Positions 28,862 through 37,260 of a stretch of DNA of 64,000 nucleotides are shown here, piece after piece. The first letter of the stretch is position 1; every line of letters begins with the position of its first letter. The notes under the pieces are model-generated. The model ran no database searches, was not told the DNA's origin, and worked only from the letters and a program-made list of their open reading frames with translations. The DNA comes from JABMQB01 sp964575025 (GTDB taxonomy: Bacteria > Bacteroidota > Bacteroidia > Bacteroidales > Prolixibacteraceae). A program made the translations under genes and the position numbers. The stretch spans positions 26,865-90,864 of the forward strand of contig CAZNPV010000010.1 in the NCBI GenBank assembly GCA_964575025.1. Direction: 5' to 3'.

Positions 28862-28947
28862 ACAGTTCTATAGTTGAAAAACTAATTATTTAAAGATCAG
28901 TGTAATTATTGCCTTTTTATTTTATAATACAAAAATATATTTTTAAA

Positions 28948-28961
28948 CTTGTATTTACAAG
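28948..28961. promoter_or_regulatory. Second operator-like palindrome, upstream of the GntR gene
   Basis: CTTGTA-TT-TACAAG has perfect 6-base arms and ends 5 bases before the TTTG of the likely -33 element of the regulator's promoter. This suggests autoregulation. Confidence 0.7.
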
Positions 28962-28966
28962 CTGTA

Positions 28967-28995
28967 TTTGATTATTTAAAAATTCTTTACCTTTG
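28967..28995 (+). promoter_or_regulatory. Promoter for the GntR regulator
   Basis: TTTG at 28967-28970, 17 bases, TACCTTTG at 28988-28995. The -7 element is an exact match; the spacing is a little short. Transcription would begin within about one to ten bases of the GTG start at 29003, so the message may be nearly leaderless. Confidence 0.5.
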
Positions 28996-29002
28996 TGTAT
29001 TG

Positions 29003-29710
29003 GTGACAGCTTTACCACAATACCGTATATTATACGAACTCCTAAGGAAACATATTCTGGAGGGGATCTATGAAGAGGGTGTGTTACTCCCTTCTGAGCA
29101 TGAACTTTGTGCTGTTCATCATCTTACCCGGCCAACAGTACGGCATGCGCTGGATGCCCTGGTAAAGGAGGGGCTGATCATCAAAAAACAGGGGAAGGGA
29201 AGCATTGTCAGAAAGCAACCCCGGAATATTGGGATCCTGTCGATTGCAGGGACCGCATCAGCCATCGGGACAAAGCACTTAAAAACCCGGATCCTCCAAA
29301 AGCCCGAAGTAAGACCATGGCCGCAAAACTTCCCTTTTCAATTAAATGAAATTGAAAAAGAGTCAGGGTGTATTTATCTCGAAAGGCTTCGATTTGTCAA
29401 CAGAGAACCTGTTTTTTACGATATCAATCATATCCCCAACGTCAACCTGCCACGGTTTACAGCGCGGTCCTTGCAGGATAAATCACTTTTCGATGAACTG
29501 CGTAAAAATTACCAGATAGAAATCATCGGCGGAGAACAAAAGCTCAAAGCAGTGAAACCTACACCGGAAATAAAAGAGATACTGATCCTGAAAAAAGGGG
29601 AACCAGTATTATACATCGAACGGAAACTTCATACAAACAGGGAGGGATTCAATATCTACTCAACCATCTATTTTAATTCCGCCAATCATTTCATTTACGG
29701 AAGTTTCTAG
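29003..29710 (+). CDS. GntR/HutC-family transcriptional regulator
   Basis: A regulator of about 235 residues. The open frame reaches back to a TTG at 28949, but that lies inside a palindrome, so I start at the GTG at 29003, where the sequence reads TALPQYRILYELLRKHI as in HutC proteins. The winged helix is at about residues 8-70 (LPSEHELCAVHHLTRPTVRHALDAL), and a UTRA ligand-binding domain follows to the C-terminus. Family members bind a small-molecule metabolite and release TTGTA-type operators, two of which lie in the divergent intergenic region. It most likely represses the cluster until a substrate or intermediate appears. Confidence 0.87.
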   Translation: MTALPQYRILYELLRKHILEGIYEEGVLLPSEHELCAVHHLTRPTVRHALDALVKEGLIIKKQGKGSIVRKQPRNIGILSIAGTASAIGTKHLKTRILQKPEVRPWPQNFPFQLNEIEKESGCIYLERLRFVNREPVFYDINHIPNVNLPRFTARSLQDKSLFDELRKNYQIEIIGGEQKLKAVKPTPEIKEILILKKGEPVLYIERKLHTNREGFNIYSTIYFNSANHFIYGSF

Positions 29711-29890
29711 GCCGCTGGAACTAAAAAACCGGATCGGATGGTTGCCTTGACTGGCTGCCCTGTAGGGTTCAACGTATAAAAAACGTTACCCTTTATTTTT
29801 TGTAAATTCTCAGCCATGCTCCCAGGTCTTCTTCTTACGTTTCGTAAAAAATTTTAATCTTTGTATAAATAAACAGACTCATCAACCCTT

Positions 29891-31240
29891 ATGAAAGTAT
29901 TGAAATTCGGAGGAACTTCGATCGGTTCAGCTGAGAACATGAAAAAAGTGATGGCTCTCATAGCGGATAACGAAAAGAAGATTGTGGTTTTATCGGCTAT
30001 GTCAGGGACTACAAATAAGTTAGTAGAAATCGCTGAATTCCTTTCCCACAAAAAAATAACCCCTGCGAAGCTGGCTGTCAGGGAGCTGGAAGAGAGGTAC
30101 AAACAGGTAATTGAAGAATTATACCCATCGGAAAAAACCAAAACAGAAGGCACACGGATTGTCCATGCCTGTTTTGATACGTTAAAATCCTGCATTGCCA
30201 GCCCGTTTAATAAAGCCATGGAGAATACGATCCTGGCGCAGGGAGAATTAATTTCCACCCAGCTGTTTGCCTTGCTCCTGAAGGAAAACGGCTTTCAGGC
30301 AGTCTTGCTTCCGGCGCTGGATTTTATGTGTATCGATAAAAACAAGGCAGCCGATCTCTATTCTATCCGATTAAATCTGGCCCGGAGTCTGGAGGAAATT
30401 CCTCAGGCTGATACCTATATTACACAGGGGTATATCTGCCGCAATGCGGATAACGAAATAGACAACCTTCAAAGAGGCGGGAGTGATTACACGGCTTCAC
30501 TGATCGGGGTGGCCATCGATGCGGAAGAAATACAGATATGGACCGATATTGACGGATTTCACAACAACGATCCAAGGTATGTCGCGAATACACAGAAAAT
30601 TGAACGGCTTTCTTTTAATGAAGCAGCCGAACTCGCCTATTTCGGAGCTAAAATATTGCACCCCCAAACCGTCCTTCCGGCAAAAAACCATAATATCCCC
30701 GTGCGGTTAAAAAACACCATGAATCCGGAAGATTCCGGAACGTTAATCACTGCAGAATCAAACCGTGAAGGAATAAAAGCAGTGGCTGCCAAAGACAATA
30801 TTACCGCGGTTAAGATCCGTTCCGACAGAATGTTGATGGCCTATGGTTTCTTACGCAGGATCTTTGAGATTTTTGAACGATACCAGACCCCTATTGATAT
30901 GATCTCCACTTCGGAGGTGGCTGTGTCTCTGACCATAGACAGCCTGGAACATCTGACGAAAATCCTGGCAGAATTAAATAAATTCGGATCCGTTGAAGTG
31001 GATCGTGATATGACCATTGTCTGTATTGTTGGAGATATTATCCAGGAAGAAAAAGGATTTGCTTCGAAAGTTTTTAATGCACTGGATGGCATTCCGATCC
31101 GGATGATTTCCTATGGTGGGAGTCGTCACAATATTTCCGTTCTGGTACCAATGGCCCGGAAAAAAGAGACCCTGCAGTCTTTAAGCAACAATTTGTTAAA
31201 CCCGGAAAATGCTATTCCGGAACGGAATGAAGAACCTTAA
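29891..31240 (+). CDS. Aspartate kinase
   Basis: A 449-residue monofunctional aspartokinase, the first step toward lysine, threonine and methionine. KFGGTSIGSAENM at residues 4-16 is the nucleotide-binding opening, and RGGSDYTASLIG near 196 is the aspartate-binding motif. Two C-terminal ACT domains (about 300-440) would carry feedback inhibition, but the sequence alone does not say by which amino acid. There is no homoserine dehydrogenase fusion. It is convergent with the metallo-hydrolase gene at 31244, three bases apart. Confidence 0.93.
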   Translation: MKVLKFGGTSIGSAENMKKVMALIADNEKKIVVLSAMSGTTNKLVEIAEFLSHKKITPAKLAVRELEERYKQVIEELYPSEKTKTEGTRIVHACFDTLKSCIASPFNKAMENTILAQGELISTQLFALLLKENGFQAVLLPALDFMCIDKNKAADLYSIRLNLARSLEEIPQADTYITQGYICRNADNEIDNLQRGGSDYTASLIGVAIDAEEIQIWTDIDGFHNNDPRYVANTQKIERLSFNEAAELAYFGAKILHPQTVLPAKNHNIPVRLKNTMNPEDSGTLITAESNREGIKAVAAKDNITAVKIRSDRMLMAYGFLRRIFEIFERYQTPIDMISTSEVAVSLTIDSLEHLTKILAELNKFGSVEVDRDMTIVCIVGDIIQEEKGFASKVFNALDGIPIRMISYGGSRHNISVLVPMARKKETLQSLSNNLLNPENAIPERNEEP

Positions 31241-31243
31241 TCG

Positions 31244-32005
31244 CTATTTTACCACTACCACTTCACTTGCGTCCTGCCGTGAGGTTACCATCAGATTGTA
31301 TTTTTCAGCCAACGGTTCCAGTGCTGAGTATGCTGTTTCAGGTGTATTATTTTCAGCCGAAAGATGACTGAGGAACACGCCCTGAAGGTTGGGTCCGGCA
31401 TGTTTGTTTAAGAGGTCAAATGTTTGGTTGTTGGATAAATGCCCGGTATCGGAAGACACTCTTTTTTTCAGGTAATACGGATACTTCCCGTTCCACAGCA
31501 TATCCTCATCGTAGTTTGTTTCCAGGAAAATAGCATGGCACAGCGCCAGGTGGGATATCACATTTTCACAGGGCGAACCAATATCTGTAAACACCCCGAC
31601 ACTTAATCCTTCGTGTTCAATCCTGAAAGAACAAGCTTCTCTGGCATCATGATTCTTCCGGAACGGATGAATCGTAAATGACCTGAAACGGAAACTATGA
31701 CCCGGCTGAAACGGGGTATACGACAATGGCTGAAGGACTCCCCATAAAGCCTCGTATGTATTTGAAGTAAAAAATGCCGGAATTCCCAGCTTCTTAACCA
31801 ATACCCTCACTCCACGCACATGATCACTGTGTTCATGGGTAATCAATACCCCCCTGACCTTCCGGTAGTCCAGCTTCCGGGCGTACATCCTTTGAAGGAT
31901 CTGCCGGGTTGAAATACCGGCATCCACAAGAACTGCATCTTTCTCATTCCCGATATAATAACAGTTCCCGTTGCTTCCGGAGGCCAGAGCACATATTTCA
32001 AGCAT
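31244..32005 (-). CDS. MBL-fold metallo-hydrolase, WalJ/YycJ-like
   Basis: A 253-residue metallo-beta-lactamase-fold protein. The metal-binding ITHEHSDHVRG (HxHxDH) is near residue 55, and the opening ALASGSNGNCYYIG is characteristic of the YycJ/WalJ branch. In Firmicutes this branch has exonuclease or cell-wall-linked roles; in Bacteroidota the function is not settled. It is convergent with aspartate kinase with almost no spacing, and the purF paralogue lies upstream on the same strand. Confidence 0.87.
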   Translation of the reverse strand: MLEICALASGSNGNCYYIGNEKDAVLVDAGISTRQILQRMYARKLDYRKVRGVLITHEHSDHVRGVRVLVKKLGIPAFFTSNTYEALWGVLQPLSYTPFQPGHSFRFRSFTIHPFRKNHDAREACSFRIEHEGLSVGVFTDIGSPCENVISHLALCHAIFLETNYDEDMLWNGKYPYYLKKRVSSDTGHLSNNQTFDLLNKHAGPNLQGVFLSHLSAENNTPETAYSALEPLAEKYNLMVTSRQDASEVVVVK

Positions 32006-32160
32006 AGAATATCTTTTAAATCACTATTTTATCGATTTCAGAGGGCAGGACCGGCACCAGTAACCGAAGGCAATATACCTTCACCGGAGGTTAAAAACAA
32101 GAACCTTACAGCACCCCGGAGCATTCCTTTATCCGGTGGAAAAATTACCGATACACCGTT

Positions 32161-33567
32161 CTAGAAATAACCGGATCCGTCCCAGCAATGGGTACACAGT
32201 TTCTCTTTGGGCAATCCAATCGCTTCAATCAGGTCATTCAGTTTCTGGTATTTCAGCGATGTCAGCCCCAGGTTTTTCCTGATCTGTTCCACCATAGCCT
32301 TATACTCTTCAGAATTGGGATCAGCAAATTTCTTCAGGCTGACTTTCTCGGTACCCTCCAGTTGATAGATCGCTTGCCGGGTTGCCAGTTCGCGGGTTTT
32401 TCGCGACCGTGAAAAATTGAGAAACGGGCAGGGATAGGTCAAAGGAGGACAGGCAATCCGCATATGTATTTCCTTGATTCCGTTGGCATAGAGATCACGG
32501 GTATTGTCTTTTAACTGGGTTCCCCTGACGATAGAATCATCCAGAAAGATTCCTCTTTGTCCTCTTATCAGGGCTTCGTTGGGTATCAGTTTCATTTTGG
32601 CTACCAGATCCCGGATCTTCTGGCTCTGAGGCAGAAAACTCCGGGGCCAGGTAGGCGTATATTTGGCATAGGGACGGGTATAGGGAATCTTCCTCTCGTT
32701 GCTGTACCCAATGGCATGCCCCACGCCTGAATCGGGTATTCCCGCCACAAAATCAGCCTCGGTAAAATCCCTTTTTGCCAGGGCAGCCCCACATTTATAC
32801 CGGCATAAATCAACATTGATCCCTTCATAATACGAAGGGGGATAACCATAATAAACCCATAAAAAAGCACATATCTGCATTTTCTCATTAGGCGGCCTTA
32901 GGGTTTCATACCCTTCGGCAGTTATTTGAACAATCTCTCCCGGACCGATGTATTTTTCAGTCCGGTAGCCCAGATTTGCAAAAGCACTGGTCTCAGATGC
33001 TACCCCATACCCATCTTCTTTCTTCCCAATAACAACCGGCGTCCTTCCTAGCTTATCACGGGCTGCAATAATCCCTTTCCTGTTTAATATCAACAGTGAG
33101 CAGGACCCCTTAATCCACCGGAATACATTCTCAATTCCATCCACAAAATCCTCTCCCTCCGAGATCAGCATGGCTATCAGTTCTGAAGGATTTACATTTC
33201 CCTGGCTTGTCTCCGCAAAATGCTGGTTCTTCTTCAGGAACCTTTTTTCCAGTTCAGTGGCATTCACAATCTTACTGACCGTTGAAATGGCAAACTTTCC
33301 AAGATGGGAATTTACCGCTATAGGCTGTGCTTCCGTATCACTGATCACACCAATTCCCTTTTTGCCTTTAAATCCTTCAATATCCTTTTCAAATTTACTC
33401 CTGAAATATCCATCCTCGAGGCTATGTATGGCCCTTTGAAAAGAGTTCCTTCCATCCAGAAAAGCAACCCCGGCACGTTTTGTTCCAAGGTGTGAGTGGT
33501 AATCTGTTCCGTAGAAAACTTCTAAAACACAATCATTTTGGGAAACACAACCGAAAAATCCGCTCAT
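32161..33567 (-). CDS. PurF paralogue lacking the N-terminal nucleophilic cysteine
   Basis: A 468-residue amidophosphoribosyltransferase-like protein. In PurF a cysteine sits in the CGxxG opening; here the start reads MSGFFG, so the expected nucleophile is serine. Nearby cysteines are at residues 7 and 13 but do not align with it. The PRTase half is intact: the PRPP loop is IFLDDSIVRGTQ, and GIPDSGVGHAIGY matches the core. Four cysteines fit the [4Fe-4S] ligands of the Bacillus-type enzyme: one near 233, one near 374 (CPPLTYPCPF) and the pair in LCTHC near 455. Glutamine hydrolysis is probably lost, and ammonia or another amine could be used instead. A cysteine-bearing PurF is not in this window. 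Confidence 0.85.
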   Translation of the reverse strand: MSGFFGCVSQNDCVLEVFYGTDYHSHLGTKRAGVAFLDGRNSFQRAIHSLEDGYFRSKFEKDIEGFKGKKGIGVISDTEAQPIAVNSHLGKFAISTVSKIVNATELEKRFLKKNQHFAETSQGNVNPSELIAMLISEGEDFVDGIENVFRWIKGSCSLLILNRKGIIAARDKLGRTPVVIGKKEDGYGVASETSAFANLGYRTEKYIGPGEIVQITAEGYETLRPPNEKMQICAFLWVYYGYPPSYYEGINVDLCRYKCGAALAKRDFTEADFVAGIPDSGVGHAIGYSNERKIPYTRPYAKYTPTWPRSFLPQSQKIRDLVAKMKLIPNEALIRGQRGIFLDDSIVRGTQLKDNTRDLYANGIKEIHMRIACPPLTYPCPFLNFSRSRKTRELATRQAIYQLEGTEKVSLKKFADPNSEEYKAMVEQIRKNLGLTSLKYQKLNDLIEAIGLPKEKLCTHCWDGSGYF

Positions 33568-33624
33568 AAGTCTGGTTTTGATTTTTTTAGTTCGTCCTGA
33601 TGATTCATTAATAATCCCTCTCTC

Positions 33625-33640
33625 TCCCGAAGCCTCGGGA
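33625..33640. repeat. Short GC-rich inverted repeat
   Basis: TCCCGA-AGCC-TCGGGA is a perfect 6-base stem in the 167-base gap between the PurF paralogue and the isochorismatase-like gene. A similar hairpin with CCCGAT stems lies at 46211-46230. Such motifs are scattered in Bacteroidota intergenic DNA. Confidence 0.5.
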
Positions 33641-33734
33641 CCAAATTATCAGTTTTTATTCTGTAAATTTCTATAACCCCGGGTTTCTTTATCAACAAAC
33701 TTTAAACAATCGGGAAATCTGTATGCAACCTGTT

Positions 33735-34277
33735 TTATTTCACATGTTTCAAAACCGACTTAAACTCATCTGTACCAGCCCTCCGGATTAATTCAAACAG
33801 GATGGATTCTGCTGAGGTCATTGGGATGCCTTCGTGCCGGAACCGTTCCATGGCAAGGGATATGCTTTTTTCTGCCCGGGAAGAGACACAATCCATCACC
33901 ACGATCGGGTGATATCCTGCTTCTTTCAGGTCGATTGCTGTTTGCAAAACACATACATGTGCTTCGATCCCGAAGATAACAATATTTTTTGCTCCGGAAT
34001 TTTTCAGTTTCTCAGAAAAAATGGGGTTATCACAGCAACTGAACTCGTTTTTCTCTATGAAATCCAATCCAGGCAACAACGACCTGATCTCTTCCATGGT
34101 CTCCCCAAGTCCCCTGGTATATTGCTGCGTAACAACCAATGGCACCCGGAGTATTTTCAATCCCTGTATCAGTATCCGGGAGTTTTTCAGCAGTTCTTCC
34201 TTGTGAATCATGGCCGGGAACAGTCGTTCCTGGATATCTACGACCAACCCGATTGTATTTTCCTTTTTGATTCTCAT
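33735..34277 (-). CDS. Isochorismatase-family cysteine hydrolase
   Basis: A 180-residue cysteine hydrolase. The triad is visible: Asp near residue 14 (VVDIQERLFPAM), Lys near 83 (FIEKNEFSCC) and Cys near 117 (GIEAHVCVLQTA). Such enzymes cleave amides or vinyl ethers such as nicotinamide or isochorismate. The start is taken at 34277, because GGAG lies eight bases upstream there; the longer frame begins with TTG at 34298. It lies 14 bases after the SIS isomerase stop, so the two are likely one operon. Confidence 0.86.
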   Translation of the reverse strand: MRIKKENTIGLVVDIQERLFPAMIHKEELLKNSRILIQGLKILRVPLVVTQQYTRGLGETMEEIRSLLPGLDFIEKNEFSCCDNPIFSEKLKNSGAKNIVIFGIEAHVCVLQTAIDLKEAGYHPIVVMDCVSSRAEKSISLAMERFRHEGIPMTSAESILFELIRRAGTDEFKSVLKHVK

Positions 34278-34291
34278 CTTCTGCTCTCCTG

Positions 34292-34915
34292 CTAACAATT
34301 ATTTCTTCTGCCCTCTTTTGCCTGGGTTCTGGATTTATCGCCCAAATACCCCCCATGGTGTCGTTTGGCATACTCTTCCGTTGTAAACCCAATTTTATTC
34401 ATCATGGCAACTACCAGGGCATCGCCGATGACTGTCATGGTCGTCGTCGAAGTGCTGGGTGTTAAACCGAGGGGACAAACTTCATCCGGGTTTCCCGTAA
34501 ACAGAAAAGCATCGGCTTTTTTAGCCAGGACACTGTCCGGAGCACCTGAAATAACAATCAGGGGAAGGCCCCGGTACAGGTTCCAGGCCAGATCAACAAG
34601 TTCAAGTATTTCCCTTGTCTTGCCGGAATTGGATACAAGCAGCAAGACATCGTTTTCCTGGATGACCCCCAAATCCCCATGTTGGGAATCACTGGGATGA
34701 AGAAATACGGCCGGTGTACCAGTCGAGCTGAATGTGGTTGCTATGTTCTGGGCAATCTGACCCGCTTTGCCCATGCCACTGGCAATGATCTTTCCCCTCT
34801 TTTTATGAATCTGCTGATAGATGATTTCCACTGCTTTTAGATAGGCATCTGTAACAGGAATCTTGCTGACGGCCAGCGCTTCCTGGACAATTACTTTGGT
34901 TATGATTTCCTTCAT
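34292..34915 (-). CDS. SIS-domain sugar-phosphate isomerase, KdsD-like but without CBS domains
   Basis: A 207-residue SIS protein. GMGKAGQIAQNIATTF near residue 48, HPSDSQHGDLGVI and CPLGLTPSTSTTTMTVIGDAL match arabinose-5-phosphate isomerase (KpsF/GutQ/KdsD), ending near HHGGYLG. That enzyme begins Kdo synthesis. The two C-terminal CBS domains of the usual 320-residue protein are absent, which is known for some short forms. The stop falls 14 bases before the isochorismatase start, and a clear promoter lies upstream. Confidence 0.88.
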   Translation of the reverse strand: MKEIITKVIVQEALAVSKIPVTDAYLKAVEIIYQQIHKKRGKIIASGMGKAGQIAQNIATTFSSTGTPAVFLHPSDSQHGDLGVIQENDVLLLVSNSGKTREILELVDLAWNLYRGLPLIVISGAPDSVLAKKADAFLFTGNPDEVCPLGLTPSTSTTTMTVIGDALVVAMMNKIGFTTEEYAKRHHGGYLGDKSRTQAKEGRRNNC

Positions 34916-34937
34916 GGGATGAATCCTTGAAATACCT

Positions 34938-34966
34938 CAAAAGTACAGATTTTTTTCTTCCGGCAA
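34938..34966 (-). promoter_or_regulatory. Promoter for the SIS/isochorismatase operon
   Basis: On the minus strand, TTG (34964-34966), 18 bases, TACTTTTG (34938-34945): a good Bacteroidota promoter. The SIS start is 23 bases downstream. Confidence 0.6.
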
Positions 34967-34999
34967 TGAACGAAACGCCTTAATGCCGGGCAGGAAAAA

Positions 35000-35030
35000 A
35001 TAAAACAGAATCGTCTCTGTTCTGTTTTAT
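35000..35030. promoter_or_regulatory. 11-base inverted repeat between divergent units
   Basis: ATAAAACAGAA (35000-35010) and TTCTGTTTTAT (35020-35030) flank a nine-base loop. It sits just upstream of the SIS-operon -33 element, in the 293-base gap before sucC. On the minus strand the right arm runs into T-rich sequence, so it could be an operator or a terminator. TAATTTTG at 35086-35093 is a possible sucC -7 element. Confidence 0.4.
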
Positions 35031-35208
35031 GATATAAATCACAAAGATCAAAGGCTCTGCAGGTTTATAATTGGTATCATTTGTTTAATTTTGAAGGGTC
35101 AGCTTTCTCAGGGAGCATAAACACAGCATAAAACGAGTCCTGTTCCGATGAATATCGTGACGGGGCGGGTTCCATGCGTTCCCTTATAAAATAAACAATT
35201 ATACTGAG

Positions 35209-36351
35209 ATGAAAATTCACGAATACCAGGCCCGGAATCTTTTCAGAAAATACGGGATACCCGTCCCCAACGGGGTTGTTTGCCATTCGGTGGAAGAGGT
35301 GGAAAAAAATGTGCCCGACGATGGAATTCTCAAAGTAGTAAAAGCCCAGGTTCATTCAGGAGGACGGGGCAAAGCCGGAGGGGTTAAGCTGGCTGAAACA
35401 AAAGAGGAAGTTCTGGAAAAAGCCCGGCAAATACTTGGAATGGACATTAAGGGATTAACGGTTGAAAAAATCCTGGTTGCCGATGCAGTGGATATCGAAA
35501 AAGAGTTTTATGCCGGGCTGATCAACGACAGGAATACAAAATCGGTAACCCTGATGGTCAGTGCCGAAGGCGGGGTTGAAATAGAGGAGGTAGCCAGGGT
35601 GTCTCCTGAAAAAATTATCAAAATGCCCATCGACGCCACCACGGGACTCTTGGACTGGCAGGCAAGAAACGTAGCCTTCCAACTATTCGATGACATAAAA
35701 CAGGTAAGACAGGCTTCGGATATCTTTAAAAAACTTTACCGGCTCTATATCGAAACAGATGCTTCGCTGGCAGAAATAAATCCACTGGTACTGACTCCTG
35801 ACAAAAAAGTGTTGGCTATTGACGGAAAGATGAACTTTGATGACAATGCCCTCTACCGGCAGCCAGAGATTCTGGCCATGCGTGAAGCCACCCCTGACGA
35901 GCAAAAAGAAATTGAAGCCAAAGAAATGGGATTGTCCTACATCCGGCTTGACGGAAACATAGGCTGTATGGTCAATGGAGCCGGGCTGGCCATGGCTGCC
36001 ATGGATATGATCAAACTCTATGGAGGGGAGCCGGCAAATTTCCTGGATATCGGAGGAAGTTCCAATCCGGAAAAAGTCGTTGAGGCAATGAATATCCTGC
36101 TTGCTGATAAAAATGTAAAAACCGTAATGATCAATATCTTCGGGGGCATCACACGCTGTGATGATGTAGCCCGGGGTCTGGTTACAGCCCTTGAAGGCAT
36201 TAAAACAGATATTCCCGTAGTGGTCCGGCTTTCAGGAACAAACGCCCGGGAAGGACGTGAAATAATCAAAAAATTCGGGTTGCCGGTAGTAGCATCCATG
36301 AGCAAAGCAGCAGAAAAAGCAATCGAATTAAGTAAAACTGAAAAGCAGTAA
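35209..36351 (+). CDS. sucC: Succinyl-CoA synthetase subunit beta
   Basis: The ATP-grasp beta subunit, 380 residues, joining succinate and CoA with nucleotide triphosphate, or the reverse. The opening is KIHEYQARNLFRKYGIPVP, and VHSGGRGKAGGVKLA near residue 47 binds nucleotide. GCMVNGAGLAMAAMD, FLDIGGSSNPEKV and NIFGGITRCD form the C-terminal CoA-ligase part. It is followed by sucD after three bases. With methylmalonyl-CoA mutase in the window, the enzyme probably serves the succinate-propionate branch as well as the TCA cycle. Confidence 0.95.
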   Translation: MKIHEYQARNLFRKYGIPVPNGVVCHSVEEVEKNVPDDGILKVVKAQVHSGGRGKAGGVKLAETKEEVLEKARQILGMDIKGLTVEKILVADAVDIEKEFYAGLINDRNTKSVTLMVSAEGGVEIEEVARVSPEKIIKMPIDATTGLLDWQARNVAFQLFDDIKQVRQASDIFKKLYRLYIETDASLAEINPLVLTPDKKVLAIDGKMNFDDNALYRQPEILAMREATPDEQKEIEAKEMGLSYIRLDGNIGCMVNGAGLAMAAMDMIKLYGGEPANFLDIGGSSNPEKVVEAMNILLADKNVKTVMINIFGGITRCDDVARGLVTALEGIKTDIPVVVRLSGTNAREGREIIKKFGLPVVASMSKAAEKAIELSKTEKQ

Positions 36352-36354
36352 CCA

Positions 36355-37227
36355 ATGAGCATTCTTATCAATACCCGTACAAAAGTCATTGTCCAGGGAA
36401 TTACCGGGCGCGATGGCGGTTTTCACGCTTTAAAGATGAAAGAATACGGCACCCGCATTGTCGGAGGCATCTCGCCCGGCAAAGGGGGCATGACCACGGC
36501 GGGAGTCCCGGTATTCAATACGGTTGAAGAAGCAGTTGAAAAAACCGGTGCCAATGCTTCTGTAATTTTTGTCCCTGCTCCGTTTGCAGCCGATGCCATT
36601 CTGGAAGCCAGCTATGCAGGCATTGACCTGGTAGTTTGCATTACCGAAAGCATCCCTGTGAAGGATATGATCCATATCATGCCACTTCTGAAACGAAACG
36701 GGACCAGACTGGTTGGTCCCAACTGCCCGGGACTGATCACTCCCGGCGAATCACTGATCGGAATCCTCCCCGGAATGATCTTCCGGAAAGGAAACATCGG
36801 ACTCATCTCCAGGAGCGGAACGTTAACCTATGAGGTGGTCAACATCCTTACCGAAAGCGGACTGGGACAGTCTACCTGCGTGGGCATAGGAGGTGATCCG
36901 GTTGCCGGACTCTATTTTATCGATCTGCTCGAGATGTTCGAAAACGATCCGGATACCCAAGCCGTAGTCTTGATTGGCGAAATTGGCGGCGATGCCGAAG
37001 AACGGGCAGCAGCCTTCATTAAAGAAAAAATGTCAAAACCGGTTGTGGCTTTTATTGCCGGACAAACCGCACCCCCGGGAAAAAGAATGGGCCACGCAGG
37101 AGCCATAATCTCAAGTGGCTCCGGAACCGCCAAAGAAAAAATCCAGGCACTGAACAAAGCCGGTGTACCTGTAGCCAAAGAACCGTCAGAAATTCCGGAA
37201 TTAGTAAAAGAAAAATTAGAAATATAA
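36355..37227 (+). CDS. sucD: Succinyl-CoA synthetase subunit alpha
   Basis: A 290-residue alpha subunit, which holds the CoA-binding Rossmann domain and the phosphohistidine. VQGITGRDGGFHALKMKEYG begins the CoA domain, GPNCPGLITPGE follows, and GHAGAIIS near residue 247 carries the phosphorylated histidine. It starts three bases after sucC. A strong hairpin ends the unit at 37234-37259. Confidence 0.95.
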   Translation: MSILINTRTKVIVQGITGRDGGFHALKMKEYGTRIVGGISPGKGGMTTAGVPVFNTVEEAVEKTGANASVIFVPAPFAADAILEASYAGIDLVVCITESIPVKDMIHIMPLLKRNGTRLVGPNCPGLITPGESLIGILPGMIFRKGNIGLISRSGTLTYEVVNILTESGLGQSTCVGIGGDPVAGLYFIDLLEMFENDPDTQAVVLIGEIGGDAEERAAAFIKEKMSKPVVAFIAGQTAPPGKRMGHAGAIISSGSGTAKEKIQALNKAGVPVAKEPSEIPELVKEKLEI

Positions 37228-37233
37228 AGTAAG

Positions 37234-37259
37234 AAAAGCCGGTTAATACCGGCTTTTTT
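37234..37259. terminator. Rho-independent terminator shared by sucCD and a leftward small gene
   Basis: AAAAGCCGGT-TAAT-ACCGGCTTTT gives a perfect 10-base stem, followed by Ts on the plus strand. On the minus strand the downstream sequence is also T-rich, so it can end transcription from both sides. The gene on the minus side is the 49-residue protein whose stop is at 37261. Confidence 0.8.
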
Positions 37260-37260
37260 A

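Noticed and set aside
28949..29002. Extra N-terminal residues of the GntR protein from a TTG start
   Set aside because: The TTG lies inside an operator palindrome and the residues do not match HutC proteins; GTG at 29003 fits better.
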